This document shows positions 15,100 through 23,756 of a stretch of 35,422 nt of DNA, piece by piece. Where the stretch lies: assembly GCA_002437495.1 (NCBI GenBank), contig DJQA01000005.1:1-35422 (forward strand), in the 5' to 3' direction. The notes below the pieces were generated by a model. It searched no databases, had not been told where the DNA came from, and saw nothing but the letters and a program-made list of their open reading frames with translations. The DNA is from Prevotellaceae bacterium UBA6398 (GTDB lineage Bacteria > Bacteroidota > Bacteroidia > Bacteroidales > Bacteroidaceae). The position numbers were made by a program, and so were the translations under genes. Positions within the stretch are counted from its first letter, which is position 1. Every line of letters starts with the position of its first letter.

Positions 15100-16497
15100 A
15101 TGAACAAAATAACAACTACCCTGCTTTCCGTAGCAGTATGCGGTTTGTCGGCTTTTGCCCAGCAAAGCGGAGGAATAACCCCGGATGTTTTGGGAAAACT
15201 TAAAAAGATGCAGAATACAACTGCTACCAACAAAGCTCTTGCAAACGCTCTATCGGCAACCGACATTAACATTCTAACAAGGAATGCTTCAAATCCGGCG
15301 GCGCAAAACAAGTTTTTTTCTAACTATGTAAAGTCTGAGGGTATAACCGACCAAAAGTCCTCAGGGCGTTGCTGGCTTTTTACCGGGTTAAATGTGATGC
15401 GCGCCAAGATGATAGCAAAATACGGTTTGGGAGATTTTAAGTTTTCCCACGCTTATTGCTTCTTCTACGACCAGCTTGAGAAATCAAATCTTTTTCTTCA
15501 GGGAATAATCGACAACGCCAAGAAACCCATGGACGATAAGCTGGTGGAATGGCTGTTCAAAAACCCGCTTTCAGACGGAGGACAGTTTACCGGCATAGCC
15601 GACATTATTTCAAAATACGGCGTTGTGCCGTCTGAAGTGATGGCCGAGACATACGCTGCCAACAACACAAGTCGCATGAACAAGCTCGTAAGTTACAAGC
15701 TGCGCCAGTTTGGCATCGAGCTCCGCGCAATGGCAAAAAAGGGTGCTAAGAAGGAAGCAATGCAGAAGCGCAAGGTTGAGATGCTCGGAACTGTTTACCA
15801 CATGCTCTCGCTCTTCCTCGGCACTCCCCCTGAGAAATTCACGTGGACAATGGTTGACAAAAGCGGCAAGCCCGTAAGTACTAAGGAATACACTCCGCTT
15901 GGTTTCTATAAAGAATATGTAGCCGATGACTTGAAGAACAACTATGTTATGCTCATGAACGATCCTACGAGGGAATATAACAAGGTTTATGAAATAGACT
16001 TTGATCGCCACGCTTATGATGGTGAGAACTGGACTTACCTAAACCTGCCTATGGATTCAATAAAGCAGATTGCAATACGCTCAATAAAAGACAGCACAAT
16101 GATGTATATGTCGTGTGATGTAGGCAAATTCCTTGACAGGAACACAGGCGTGCTTGACAGCGCAAACTTTGACTATTCCTCTATAATGGGCACGGAATTC
16201 AACATGACAAAGAAGGAAAGGATTATGAGCTTTGCCTCAATGTCTTCGCACGCAATGACGCTTATGGCAGTTGACCTCGACAAAAGCGGAAAGCCCTTGA
16301 AATGGGAGGTTGAAAACAGTTGGGGAAGCGATTACGGCTACAGGGGACACCTGATAATGACCGATGCCTGGCTTGACGGATATTTGTTCCGCCTTGTGGT
16401 TGAAAAGAAATATATGTCGCAACCCACGCTCGACTTGCTCAAGCAAAAAGCCACGCTGCTCCCGCCTTGGGACCCCATGTTCACTCCAGAGCAATAA
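15100..16497 (+). CDS. Secreted C1B aminopeptidase (bleomycin hydrolase/PepC type)
   Basis: Papain-fold cysteine aminopeptidase of 465 residues. The signal peptide runs about 1-21 and is cut after AFA. Catalytic residues are visible: oxyanion Gln and nucleophile Cys in DQKSSGRCWLF, His in SSHAMTL, and Asn in WEVENSWG. Family members form self-compartmentalising hexamers that trim peptides; the exported form is common in Bacteroidales. The reading frame extends upstream without a stop to 14716, but that part is a shadow of the lipoprotein gene: the signal peptide fixes the start at 15100, 2 bp after the lipoprotein stop. A strong terminator follows the stop. Confidence 0.93.
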   Translation: MNKITTTLLSVAVCGLSAFAQQSGGITPDVLGKLKKMQNTTATNKALANALSATDINILTRNASNPAAQNKFFSNYVKSEGITDQKSSGRCWLFTGLNVMRAKMIAKYGLGDFKFSHAYCFFYDQLEKSNLFLQGIIDNAKKPMDDKLVEWLFKNPLSDGGQFTGIADIISKYGVVPSEVMAETYAANNTSRMNKLVSYKLRQFGIELRAMAKKGAKKEAMQKRKVEMLGTVYHMLSLFLGTPPEKFTWTMVDKSGKPVSTKEYTPLGFYKEYVADDLKNNYVMLMNDPTREYNKVYEIDFDRHAYDGENWTYLNLPMDSIKQIAIRSIKDSTMMYMSCDVGKFLDRNTGVLDSANFDYSSIMGTEFNMTKKERIMSFASMSSHAMTLMAVDLDKSGKPLKWEVENSWGSDYGYRGHLIMTDAWLDGYLFRLVVEKKYMSQPTLDLLKQKATLLPPWDPMFTPEQ

Positions 16498-16505
16498 ATA
16501 AACTA

Positions 16506-16538
16506 AAAATGGTGTGCCAAAAAAGCACACCATTTTTT
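16506..16538 (+). terminator. Intrinsic terminator after the aminopeptidase gene
   Basis: Perfect 12-bp stem (AAAATGGTGTGC, 16506-16517, with its complement at 16525-16536) around a 7-nt loop, followed by T residues; symmetrical enough to work on either strand. Confidence 0.85.
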
Positions 16539-16558
16539 ATATAACTTGAATATCCACT

Positions 16559-17409
16559 CTACTTATCCTTGTCAACAGGTTTAATCTTCATCTTTGCTTT
16601 CAGTGCATAGCTTTTATGTGAAGAAACCTTGCTGCCGTCAAAACTGCATTCCCGGAACGAATGTTAGTTTGGCTATAACTCTCTTAGCTTCAGCGTCAAG
16701 AATGGGATGGGATGAGCGCACAATTTTCATGTATTCGGGTTTGTCTTTTTCGTTAACAACATAGCGCACCATTGTTATACCTTCAAGACCTTTCTATTGT
16801 GCCTCCTCTGGATATGCAATGGTTTCTGATATTTTCCTTATCATGTCCTGCTCGTTTCCCTTGGAATATTTCGGCATTTTCTCGGCATTGAAATACACTC
16901 CATTGATGTCTCTTGAACCGCCTTTCTTCTTTTCGTCTTTGTTGATGTAGGCCATGTCGGAATCGTTGCCCTTTATTCCGACGCGCTTCCAAAGTTCCTG
17001 CCATTTTCTATCCTCAGAATTTATGTTGTGAACAATGTTCATCAGTCCGTTGCCTACAAATTTCACTTTTATTTCGTAAGTTGTCCCGGCATTTCCGTCC
17101 TGCTATTTCTCAACGTTTTCCTTTATTATATAGTCGTTTACAACGCTGTACCTGCCTTCAGAGGTAATTGTGGAAATGTCTTTGTCAGACTTTTTTGTCA
17201 TTATGGTGTAATGCCCGTCATTGCTGTAGATTTTCCATGTCCCCACAAAGCTTGTCTGGCTTTCGGTATCGTTTCCCGATGGTATGGTGAGCTGCCAAAT
17301 TCCTTTAATGTTTTTAACTGTGCCTCTTTGTTAAAAAAGATGCGGCAGGGGAGAGTGCCACCACTGCAAAGGCTGCAAAAGTTCTCAGTAATGTTTTCAT
17401 TGATACCAT
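16559..17409 (-). pseudogene. Decayed secreted protein with DUF4488-like and TonB C-terminal domains
   Basis: Reading the minus strand from the ATG at 17409 gives a signal peptide (MVSMKTLLRTFAAFAVVALS), then a frameshift near 17325-17331. The next frame gives a lipocalin/DUF4488-like segment (IKGIWQLTIPSGNDTESQ, then GTWKIYSNDGHYTIM). It meets an in-frame TAG at 17103-17105, continues (KFVGNGLMNIVH, ELWKRVG), meets a second TAG at 16794-16796, and continues into a TonB C-terminal-like domain (MVRYVVNEKDKPEYMKIVRSSHPILDAEAKRVIAKLTFVPGMQF). A second frameshift near 16638-16645 restores DGSKVSSHKSYALKAKMK and a final TAG at 16559. Four lesions make loss of function the simplest reading. Domain names are by eye. 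Confidence 0.8.
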
Positions 17410-17485
17410 GTTGTTTTGTCTTCAATTATAGCTATTTATCTTCATACGGAAAAGCAAATCAGCAGGGAATTGCGCAAATATAAAA

Positions 17486-17510
17486 GACGGCACACTCAAT
17501 GTATGCCGTC
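17486..17510 (-). terminator. Terminator of tRNA-Gln
   Basis: GACGGCA (17486-17492) and TGCCGTC (17504-17510) form a stem followed on the minus strand by TTTTA, 8 bp beyond the tRNA 3' end. Confidence 0.75.
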
Positions 17511-17517
17511 CTTATTG

Positions 17518-17588
17518 TTGTTCCACACCGATTCGAACGATGACTGAGAGAACCAAAAACTCTAGTGCTGCCATTACACCATGGAACA
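17518..17588 (-). tRNA. tRNA-Gln (anticodon TTG)
   Basis: A 71-nt cloverleaf reads on the minus strand. The acceptor stem is TGTTCCA/TGGAACA (7 perfect pairs), the D-arm is GTGT/GCAC with GG in the loop, the anticodon loop TTTTGGT places TTG at 34-36, and the T-arm is CATCG/CGGTG with loop TTCGAAT. The closing pair of the anticodon stem is T-T, a mismatch. The 3' CCA is not encoded, so it must be added after transcription. A promoter -7 motif lies upstream and a terminator downstream, so this is a single-gene transcript. Confidence 0.93.
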
Positions 17589-17594
17589 AACACG

Positions 17595-17623
17595 CGCTAT
17601 CGTTAAATAGCGATGCAAAATTA
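17595..17623 (-). promoter_or_regulatory. Promoter -7 element and inverted repeat before tRNA-Gln
   Basis: Minus-strand TAATTTTG at 17616-17623 matches TAnnTTTG. Between it and the tRNA lies a short inverted repeat (CGCTAT/ATAGCG, 17595-17611) covering the predicted transcript start. Confidence 0.5.
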
Positions 17624-17815
17624 CTCAAAACATTTTATTCCGCAAATTTTTTTTCTTTAAACTTGTTTTCAGGCGAAAAACGTAAGAGTGGGGCAGGGCG
17701 GTGGTGTTTTATATTTGAAAGGCTTTTGGTTGTGGTGTGTGCGGCATATACAATGCGCCATTTATTTATACTATAAAGCAGTACAAATTGTTGATTGATT
17801 GAAAATTGTAAATTT

Positions 17816-18070
17816 GTAGGGGCGTATGCCATACGCCTAGAATTGCGCGGATTATGCAATTTGGTACGGCGGTTTGCGGTGCGGTTTATGCGGTGGCATA
17901 CAGGGCGTGTGCCATACGCCCCTACAATTTGCGCAAAAACAATACAGTTAAAAATACATTTGATGTAGTAAATACTACGTCCTATGCAGGAAAAATTATG
18001 TCTGGTATAATCCAGACTACATCAGACCTTTTTTTGCCTATTACAAACACCTGAAAGACAATATATTATA
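17816..18070 (+). repeat. Composite intergenic repeat, copy D
   Basis: Full copy, orientation as A. Palindromes lie at 17816-17837 and 17900-17925. The short A-rich linker is close to that of A (CAAAAACAATAC and TTAAAAATACATTTGA blocks). Array units start at 17955, 17976, 17997 and 18018, again exactly 21 bp apart. The T tract and AAGACAATATATTA flank resemble A and B. It fills most of the gap between the tRNA promoter and the polA terminator; 17624-17815 and 18071-18146 are AT-rich with no gene I can support. Confidence 0.85.
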
Positions 18071-18146
18071 ATAAATATATTTTATGCGGTTATTCTTTTG
18101 AAAATCATAAGGTTACGCGATTTTTGACTTAATTGCGCCGTTACAA

Positions 18147-18189
18147 AAAAACAGACCGAAACAACGGCATTATGCTTCGGCCTGTTTTT
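18147..18189 (-). terminator. Terminator of polA
   Basis: Arms AAAAACAGACCGAA (18147-18160) and TTCGGCCTGTTTTT (18176-18189) pair with one mismatch; T-runs occur on both strands. It lies 33 bp past the polA stop. Confidence 0.8.
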
Positions 18190-18221
18190 AATTTTCGTCT
18201 GTAAATTGTATTTTTGGGGAA

Positions 18222-21062
18222 TTAATGCGCCTCGAGCCAGTTTTTGCCCCAACCGAAATCAGCTTTCAACGGAACGGAAAGTTTGTAGGCATTTTCCATT
18301 TCCCAAATCACTATTTGCTGCACTTTTTCCTTTTCATCGGGGAACACGCTGAAATTCAATTCATCATGAACCTGCAAAATCATTTTCGAACGAAGTTTTT
18401 CCTCCTTGAAACGCCTGAAAATCCTTACCATCGCAATCTTTATAATGTCAGCGGCACTGCCTTGTATGGGAGCGTTCACTGCATTCCGCTCGGCGTATCC
18501 CCGCACAACCGAGTTTGCGGAATTTATGTCTGGAAGGTATCTGCGGCGGTGGAGCAGTGTTTCGATATATCCCTTTTCGCGGGCTTTTTCAATGCTTTCG
18601 TCCATATATTCCCTTATGCGCGGATATTCCTTGAAGTAGTTGTCTATTAACTCTTTGGCTTCTTTTCTTGGCACGTCAAGGCGTTCTGAAAGCCCGAAAG
18701 CGGATATTCCGTAGATAATGCCGAAATTTGCGGTTTTGGCTTTGCGCCGTTCGTCTTTTGTAACTTCTGTTATGGCTTTGTGGTATATCTTAGCCGCCGT
18801 GGCTGCGTGAATGTCTTCGCCGTTGTTGAAGGCGGCAAGCATGTGCTTGTCCCGGGAAAGATGGGCCATTATCCTGAGTTCTATTTGCGAGTAGTCGGCT
18901 GAGAAAAACTCGCAGTTTTCCTCGGGAATGAATGCCTTGCGTATTTCTTTTCCGTCATCCCCGCGCACAGGTATGTTTTGCAGGTTCGGGTTGCTTGAGC
19001 TTAGCCTGCCGGTTGCCGTAATCGTTTGGTTGAACGAGGTGTGTATTTTTCCCGTTCTTGGGTTTATAAGCTGCGGCAGGGCATCAAGATATGTTGAGAT
19101 AAGTTTCTTCATGCCCCTGTACTTGAGTATGTAATCCACTATAGGACTGTGGTTTCGCAGCTTTGTAAGCACTTCCTCGGATGTTACATATTGCCCGGTT
19201 TTTGTTTTCTTTGCCTTCGGGTCGAGAGCCATTTTGTCGAAAAGGATTTCGCCCACCTGCCTTGGCGATGAGAGGTTGAATTTCTCGCCGGCTATTTTGT
19301 AAACTTCTTCCTCGTATTTGTTCATGCGCTGCGTGAAAAGTTCCGAAGTCTCTTTCAGTGCGGCTGTGTCTATGCTCACCCCGTTTTCCTCCATTTCGGC
19401 GAGCACATTTACGAGCGGCATCTCCACATCGCTGAAAAGGCTTTCCATTCCGGCTTTCTCGATTTCGGGTTTCAGCACCTTTTTAAGTCGCAGTGTAACA
19501 TCGGCATCCTCGCCGGCATATTCATATACATCCGATGGCGGAAGCTCGCGCATATTTTTTTGGTTCTTACCTTTCGGGCCTATAAGCTTCTCAATTTTTA
19601 TTGTGGAGTAGTTGAGGTATTTTTCGGCAAGCGTGTCCATATTGTGGGGAAGCTCCGGTTGCAGAATGTAATGGGCCACCATTGTGTCCCACAGTTTTCC
19701 GCCGACGCGTATTCCGTAGTTGCGCAAAACCAGTATATCGTATTTTATGTTCTGTCCTATTTTCAAAATTTCGCTTTCGTATGCCGGTTTGAAAATATCG
19801 ACGATTTTTTGTGCTTTTTCTCTTTCGGCAGGCACGGGTATGTAGTATGCCTCGAATTCGCGGGTTGAAAAGCTCAAACCAACCAGTTCGGCGTTGATGG
19901 CATCGGTTGAAGTGGTTTCGGTGTCTAAACTGAGAAAATCCGCTGACAAGAATTTTTGGCATAATTTGCGCATTTCATCTTCATTGTCAACGAGGTAATA
20001 AGAGTGGGGTAGGGTTTTAAGGCTCGAAATACTGCGGTATTTTTCTTCTTCCTGTGGGTTGGTAGGAAATACTCCGTAATTTTCGGGTTTTGAACCTTTG
20101 TTTTTTACACTTTTATTAACATTGTTTTGCTTTTTCTCTTTTTCTGTTCCAATGGCATCAAAAAGTCCTCCGGCAAAGTCGCCTTCATTCTTTCCGGGTT
20201 CTGCACCGAGTTTTTTCAGTTTGGAGCGGAATTCAAGTTCGGCGTATATTTTTTTCAGTTCTTCGTAATCCGGCTCTTTCACCTTTAGGTCATCAAACGA
20301 AAACGAAATGGGCACATCTGTGCGTATCACGGCGAGAGTTCTTGAAAGTTTGATTTGCTCTTCGGCACTTTCGATTTTTTTTCCGAGTGCGCCCTTTATG
20401 TTTTTTGCGTTCGCAATTATGTTATCAATGTTGTTGAATTGCGACAAAAGTTTCACGGCGGTTTTTTCACCAACTCCCGGACATCCGGGAATGTTGTCGG
20501 CGGTGTCGCCCATCAAGCCAAGGAGGTCGATTACTTGCAGGGGAGAGTCGATGCCGTATTTTGCCTTTATTTCCTCAATTCCCAATTTATCGAAGCCGCC
20601 TCCGTGGGTTGGTTTCAGCATCCAAACGTTTTCGTTTACTAGTTGCCCATAGTCTTTGTCGCCGGTTATCATGTAAACTTCGGTGTGGGGTGTGGCGAAT
20701 TTTTTGGATGCGGTTCCTATTATGTCGTCTGCCTCAAAGTTTTCGGCTTCAAGCAATGGTATGTTCATAGCCTTGATAATGTCTTTGATTATTGGCACCG
20801 ATTTGCGTATGTCTTCGGGCATGGCCTCGCGCTGTGCCTTGTAGGGCGGATATAGCTCGTTTCGGAATGTTTTTCCTCCTTTCGGGTCGAACGCCACAGC
20901 CAAGTGGGTAGGGGAGAGCCTCATTATTTCTTCGATGGTGTTTACAAAACCGTAGATTGCCGAAGTATTGAATCCTTTGGAATTTATTCGCGGGCTGCGT
21001 ATCATGGCGTAGTAGGCGCGGTAAATAAGCGCGTAGGAATCGAGCAGGTATAATTTGTTCAT
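18222..21062 (-). CDS. polA: DNA polymerase I
   Basis: Repair and Okazaki-fragment-processing polymerase of 946 residues. The N-terminal 5'-3' exonuclease (FEN) covers about 1-290 (LLDSYALIYRAYYAM, ENFEADDIIGT). An intact DEDD-type 3'-5' proofreading domain covers about 350-530: SLDTETTS, GQNIKYDILVL, YAGEDADVTLRL. The polymerase domain, about 560-946, has SADYSQIELRIMAHLS (motif A), RRKAKTANFGIIYGISAFG (motif B) and MILQVHDELNFSV (motif C). All three activities should be present. It is divergent from the polyprenyl synthase gene. The plus strand across this gene is G-rich although the gene is on the minus strand, relevant to the origin finding. Confidence 0.98.
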   Translation of the reverse strand: MNKLYLLDSYALIYRAYYAMIRSPRINSKGFNTSAIYGFVNTIEEIMRLSPTHLAVAFDPKGGKTFRNELYPPYKAQREAMPEDIRKSVPIIKDIIKAMNIPLLEAENFEADDIIGTASKKFATPHTEVYMITGDKDYGQLVNENVWMLKPTHGGGFDKLGIEEIKAKYGIDSPLQVIDLLGLMGDTADNIPGCPGVGEKTAVKLLSQFNNIDNIIANAKNIKGALGKKIESAEEQIKLSRTLAVIRTDVPISFSFDDLKVKEPDYEELKKIYAELEFRSKLKKLGAEPGKNEGDFAGGLFDAIGTEKEKKQNNVNKSVKNKGSKPENYGVFPTNPQEEEKYRSISSLKTLPHSYYLVDNEDEMRKLCQKFLSADFLSLDTETTSTDAINAELVGLSFSTREFEAYYIPVPAEREKAQKIVDIFKPAYESEILKIGQNIKYDILVLRNYGIRVGGKLWDTMVAHYILQPELPHNMDTLAEKYLNYSTIKIEKLIGPKGKNQKNMRELPPSDVYEYAGEDADVTLRLKKVLKPEIEKAGMESLFSDVEMPLVNVLAEMEENGVSIDTAALKETSELFTQRMNKYEEEVYKIAGEKFNLSSPRQVGEILFDKMALDPKAKKTKTGQYVTSEEVLTKLRNHSPIVDYILKYRGMKKLISTYLDALPQLINPRTGKIHTSFNQTITATGRLSSSNPNLQNIPVRGDDGKEIRKAFIPEENCEFFSADYSQIELRIMAHLSRDKHMLAAFNNGEDIHAATAAKIYHKAITEVTKDERRKAKTANFGIIYGISAFGLSERLDVPRKEAKELIDNYFKEYPRIREYMDESIEKAREKGYIETLLHRRRYLPDINSANSVVRGYAERNAVNAPIQGSAADIIKIAMVRIFRRFKEEKLRSKMILQVHDELNFSVFPDEKEKVQQIVIWEMENAYKLSVPLKADFGWGKNWLEAH

Positions 21063-21120
21063 ATGTCCTTATTTTTCTGTAAATGTAGTGAAAATCATCG
21101 AATGGATAGCTATAAATTCG

Positions 21121-21128
21121 TATTTTTG
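21121..21128 (+). promoter_or_regulatory. -7 promoter element for polyprenyl synthase gene
   Basis: TATTTTTG matches TAnnTTTG, 19 bp before the ATG at 21147. It supports that start over an in-frame ATG at 21063. Confidence 0.55.
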
Positions 21129-21146
21129 TACCTCCAAAATAATGAC

Positions 21147-22121
21147 ATGGCAGAACTTCAAACAATATCTTCCCCTATAAAAAAGGAGCTTACAAAATGT
21201 GTTGAACTTTACGACAGTGTGTTGGGTCATGAGGATGACTTGCTCGGCACTATACTTGAATACGTGCGTTCAAGGAAAGGGAAGATGATGAGACCGATGC
21301 TTGTTTTGCTTTCGGCAAAGGAATTTGCTGCGGTTAACGATGTTACTTACAATGTGGCTCTTGCACTCGAACTTTTCCATAACGCCAGTCTTCTTCATGA
21401 CGATGTGGTAGACGAGAGCGATGAACGCAGGGGATTGAAGTCGGTGAATGCAAAATACGGAAACAAGCTCGCCGTTTTGGTGGGCGACTACCTGCTTTCA
21501 TTGGCGCTGAAACAGTCGGTGGAAACCGGGACTATGGCAATAGTAAATCGCATTTCTCAGCTTGGAATTTTGCTTTCGGAGGGAGAGGTGAAGCAGCAGG
21601 CCAATATTCGCAACAAAATTGTTTCGGAGGAGGCGTATTACGAAGTAATCAGAAACAAAACTGCCGAACTTTTCTCGGCTTGCGGCGAGCTTGGCGCGTT
21701 ATCGGTGGGTGCACCCGCTGCAGATATTGCCAAAGCAAAAAGATTGGGCGAGATTATAGGAATGTGTTTCCAGATACGCGATGATATATTCGATTATTAC
21801 GACAATACCAAGATTGGCAAACCCACAGGCAACGACATGGTGGAAGGAAAGCTTACCCTTCCTGCCATTTATGTTTTGAAAAACAGTAGTGAAGAACATT
21901 ACCATAAAATAGCCGATAAGGTGAAGGAGGGGAGTGCAACCCGCGATGAAATCAGCGATTTTATAGAATATATTAAGGAAAACGGTGGTATATCATACGC
22001 ATATAAGGTTATGGACAATTACCGCGAGGAGGCTTATGGGATTGTTGAATCTTTCAAAAACGATATAGTTAAGAATGCCATAATAAGCTATGTTGATTTC
22101 GTGGTAAGTCGCGACAAATAA
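21147..22121 (+). CDS. Polyprenyl (octaprenyl-type) diphosphate synthase
   Basis: Trans-isoprenyl diphosphate synthase of 324 residues that elongates farnesyl diphosphate with isopentenyl units, giving the menaquinone side chain. Both aspartate-rich motifs are present: the first in LLHDDVVDESDERRG and the second in FQIRDDIFDYYD. MLRPMLVLLSA-type (here MMRPMLVLLSAK) and GNKLAVLVGDYLLS blocks also fit. Product chain length cannot be read reliably. The frame is open back to 21063, but the promoter motif at 21121-21128 would lie inside such a gene, so the start at MAELQTIS is chosen. Divergent from polA. Confidence 0.92.
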   Translation: MAELQTISSPIKKELTKCVELYDSVLGHEDDLLGTILEYVRSRKGKMMRPMLVLLSAKEFAAVNDVTYNVALALELFHNASLLHDDVVDESDERRGLKSVNAKYGNKLAVLVGDYLLSLALKQSVETGTMAIVNRISQLGILLSEGEVKQQANIRNKIVSEEAYYEVIRNKTAELFSACGELGALSVGAPAADIAKAKRLGEIIGMCFQIRDDIFDYYDNTKIGKPTGNDMVEGKLTLPAIYVLKNSSEEHYHKIADKVKEGSATRDEISDFIEYIKENGGISYAYKVMDNYREEAYGIVESFKNDIVKNAIISYVDFVVSRDK

Positions 22122-22162
22122 ATCAGGTTTTATTTTGCTATTGCTTTGAATTGTTTGCGTTG

Positions 22163-22265
22163 ATTGTTTGTAGGTGCAAACAATGTATGAAATAATAAAA
22201 ACTACATCGGACATAATTTTTCCTACGTCTGTTGTAGTTTTTTCTATGTCCGATGTAGTTTTCCG
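22163..22265 (+). repeat. Composite intergenic repeat, copy E (array with different hairpin)
   Basis: The phased array starts at 22182 (degenerate), 22203, 22224 and 22245, at 21-bp steps. In place of the GGGGCGTAT palindromes there is an unrelated hairpin, ATTGTTTG (22163-22170) with CAAACAAT (22177-22184). Units 2 and 4 form a perfect 15-bp inverted repeat (22201-22215 with 22245-22259) followed by TTTTCC, so the array could fold as a terminator between the convergent synthase and deoC genes. Confidence 0.75.
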
Positions 22266-22299
22266 ACTTTTTAATCTACAGAATTACAAATATATACGC

Positions 22300-22337
22300 C
22301 AAGAATTTTTGTCGGGCTTATATATATGAAATTCTTG
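22300..22337. terminator. Hairpin between convergent genes
   Basis: Perfect 9-bp inverted repeat (CAAGAATTT, 22300-22308, with AAATTCTTG, 22329-22337) around a long loop, about 30 bp past the deoC stop. There is no good T-run; termination is only suggested by position. Confidence 0.35.
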
Positions 22338-22369
22338 TTGTTGCGTTACTTTCGGCTATTACTGCCTGT

Positions 22370-23419
22370 TTAAAAGTATTTTGTCTCGGTATTGGTGATA
22401 GCTCCAATTAGCGAGTTTGCAAGACTTGATGCTCCAATGCGGAACAAATCGTTTGTAAGCCATTCATTGCCAAGAACTTCTTTAACTATAGTATAGTAGT
22501 TTACTGCATCTTGCGTGGTTTTCACCCCTCCGGCAATCTTTATACCGATTTTAAGGTTGTGATTTGCGTAATACTGTTTTATTGCTTCACACATTGCATA
22601 AACCGCAGAGGGGGTTGCGCCTATTGACAGCTTGCCTGTGGAGGTTTTTATGAAGTCGGCTCCGCAATACATTGAAAGAATTCCTGCGCGTATTATGTTT
22701 TCGGCACTTTGAAGTGCACCTGTTTCAAGAATTACCTTCAGCTTATTTTCACCGCAATAGCTTTTTATTTCCTCGATTTCCTCGTCAACAGTTTCATAAT
22801 CGGAACTGAGGAATTTTCCAACGGGTAGAACAATGTCTATTTCGTCTGCGCCGTCTTTTAGCGCAAGCGCACTTTCAACAAGTTTTACCTCGCTGAATGT
22901 TTGTGATGAAGGGAAATTTCCTGCCACGCTCGTTATTTTAACCCCGTCAACCTCAAGGCAGTTGCTTACAAGGTGCACAAAATTGGGGTACACGCAAACG
23001 GCAGCTATATGGGGAAGTTCGGGGTAGGCGTCTTCGAACGAATTTATCTTCTCAACCATGGCAAGTATGCTTTCATCGTTGTCGGTAACCTTTAGCGATG
23101 TTAGTTCCAAACTGCTCAGCAGAAATCTCCATACATCGTGAGTGTTGTTTTCGCTTGCTTTGTTTTCGATAATGTGGGCAGCTTTGTGTCCGGCTTGTTC
23201 TATGGTGAGGGAGTAGTCGTATTTGTCGAGTGTGTTGCGGATTTTGTCGTACAAATCAGCGTCTCTTTCACCGCATCCGCAATGGTCTTCGCAATGGTGG
23301 TGATGCCCGCAGCAGCAGTGGTTTTCCTCGTTGTGTTCATGATTGTGGCCGCAACCGCAATTATGATCGCTTTCATGTTCATGATGGCAGCAGCAGTGGT
23401 TGTGTTCGGTTTCTTTCAT
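22370..23419 (-). CDS. deoC: Deoxyribose-phosphate aldolase with His/Cys-rich N-terminal extension
   Basis: Class I aldolase cleaving 2-deoxyribose-5-phosphate to acetaldehyde and glyceraldehyde-3-phosphate. The TIM barrel has ADEIDIVLPVG (conserved Asp), FIKTSTGK (Schiff-base Lys) and IGIKIAGGVKT (second Lys). It is 349 residues, well over the usual 220-300. Residues 6-50 hold 15 His and 11 Cys in 45 positions, arranged as two imperfect repeats with a 26-residue period (NHCCC at 7-11 and 33-37, CGCG at 21-24 and 47-50). This looks like a metal-binding tail. The ATG overlaps the MazG-like stop by 4 bp (ATGA), which supports the start and so the extension. Third gene of the dtd operon. Confidence 0.93.
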   Translation of the reverse strand: MKETEHNHCCCHHEHESDHNCGCGHNHEHNEENHCCCGHHHHCEDHCGCGERDADLYDKIRNTLDKYDYSLTIEQAGHKAAHIIENKASENNTHDVWRFLLSSLELTSLKVTDNDESILAMVEKINSFEDAYPELPHIAAVCVYPNFVHLVSNCLEVDGVKITSVAGNFPSSQTFSEVKLVESALALKDGADEIDIVLPVGKFLSSDYETVDEEIEEIKSYCGENKLKVILETGALQSAENIIRAGILSMYCGADFIKTSTGKLSIGATPSAVYAMCEAIKQYYANHNLKIGIKIAGGVKTTQDAVNYYTIVKEVLGNEWLTNDLFRIGASSLANSLIGAITNTETKYF

Positions 23420-23754
23420 AATTTATTGTTGTGTTTAAGTTTCTCGTTTTCAATATGTCGTGTGTTGTCGCGCTTTGTTTTTTTTATAAAGTTTTTTCTC
23501 ATTGCCTCTTCAAGATTTACTCCCGTTTGGTTGGCAATACAGGTTAGCACCCACAAAACATCGGCGATTTCATCGCTCAAATCATGGTTTTCACCCTTTT
23601 TGAATGATTGGTCGCCATATGTGCGTGCCATAATTCGCGCCATTTCGCCTACTTCTTCCGTTAGGCAGGCCATGTTTGTGAGCTCGCTGAAATACCTTAC
23701 TCCGTATCTGTTTATCCAGGTGTCAACTTCGTTCTGTAACTCTTGAAGTGTCAT
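23416..23754 (-). CDS. MazG-like nucleotide pyrophosphohydrolase
   Basis: All-alpha NTP pyrophosphatase of 112 residues, close to the single-domain MazG-like family that hydrolyses non-canonical or excess (d)NTPs. Acidic metal-binding motifs are visible: LTEEVGEMARIMAR (E-x-x-E type, about 31-44) and SDEIADVLWVLTCIANQ (E-x-x-D type, about 60-76). The ATG at 23754 is chosen because it leaves 2 bp to the dtd stop; an earlier in-frame start at 23784 would overlap dtd by 28 bp. The stop overlaps the deoC start (ATGA). The substrate is not known. Confidence 0.87.
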   Translation of the reverse strand: MTLQELQNEVDTWINRYGVRYFSELTNMACLTEEVGEMARIMARTYGDQSFKKGENHDLSDEIADVLWVLTCIANQTGVNLEEAMRKNFIKKTKRDNTRHIENEKLKHNNKL

Positions 23755-23756
23755 TG

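Noticed and set aside
16794..17105. Recoding of TAG as a sense codon in the TonB-domain gene
   Set aside because: greA, the outer-membrane barrel gene and the SPFH gene all end with TAG, and the same locus also has two frameshifts, so gene decay is simpler.
17854..18054. Short open frame inside repeat copy D, and a similar one in copy A (173-370)
   Set aside because: The translations follow the repeat sequence and are not shared in frame between copies; no start signal or protein family.
23138..23746. A 202-codon hydrophobic open frame on the plus strand opposite deoC and the MazG-like gene
   Set aside because: It is the antisense of the His/Cys-rich and barrel codons of deoC; no family resemblance, and the minus-strand genes are clear and tightly coupled.
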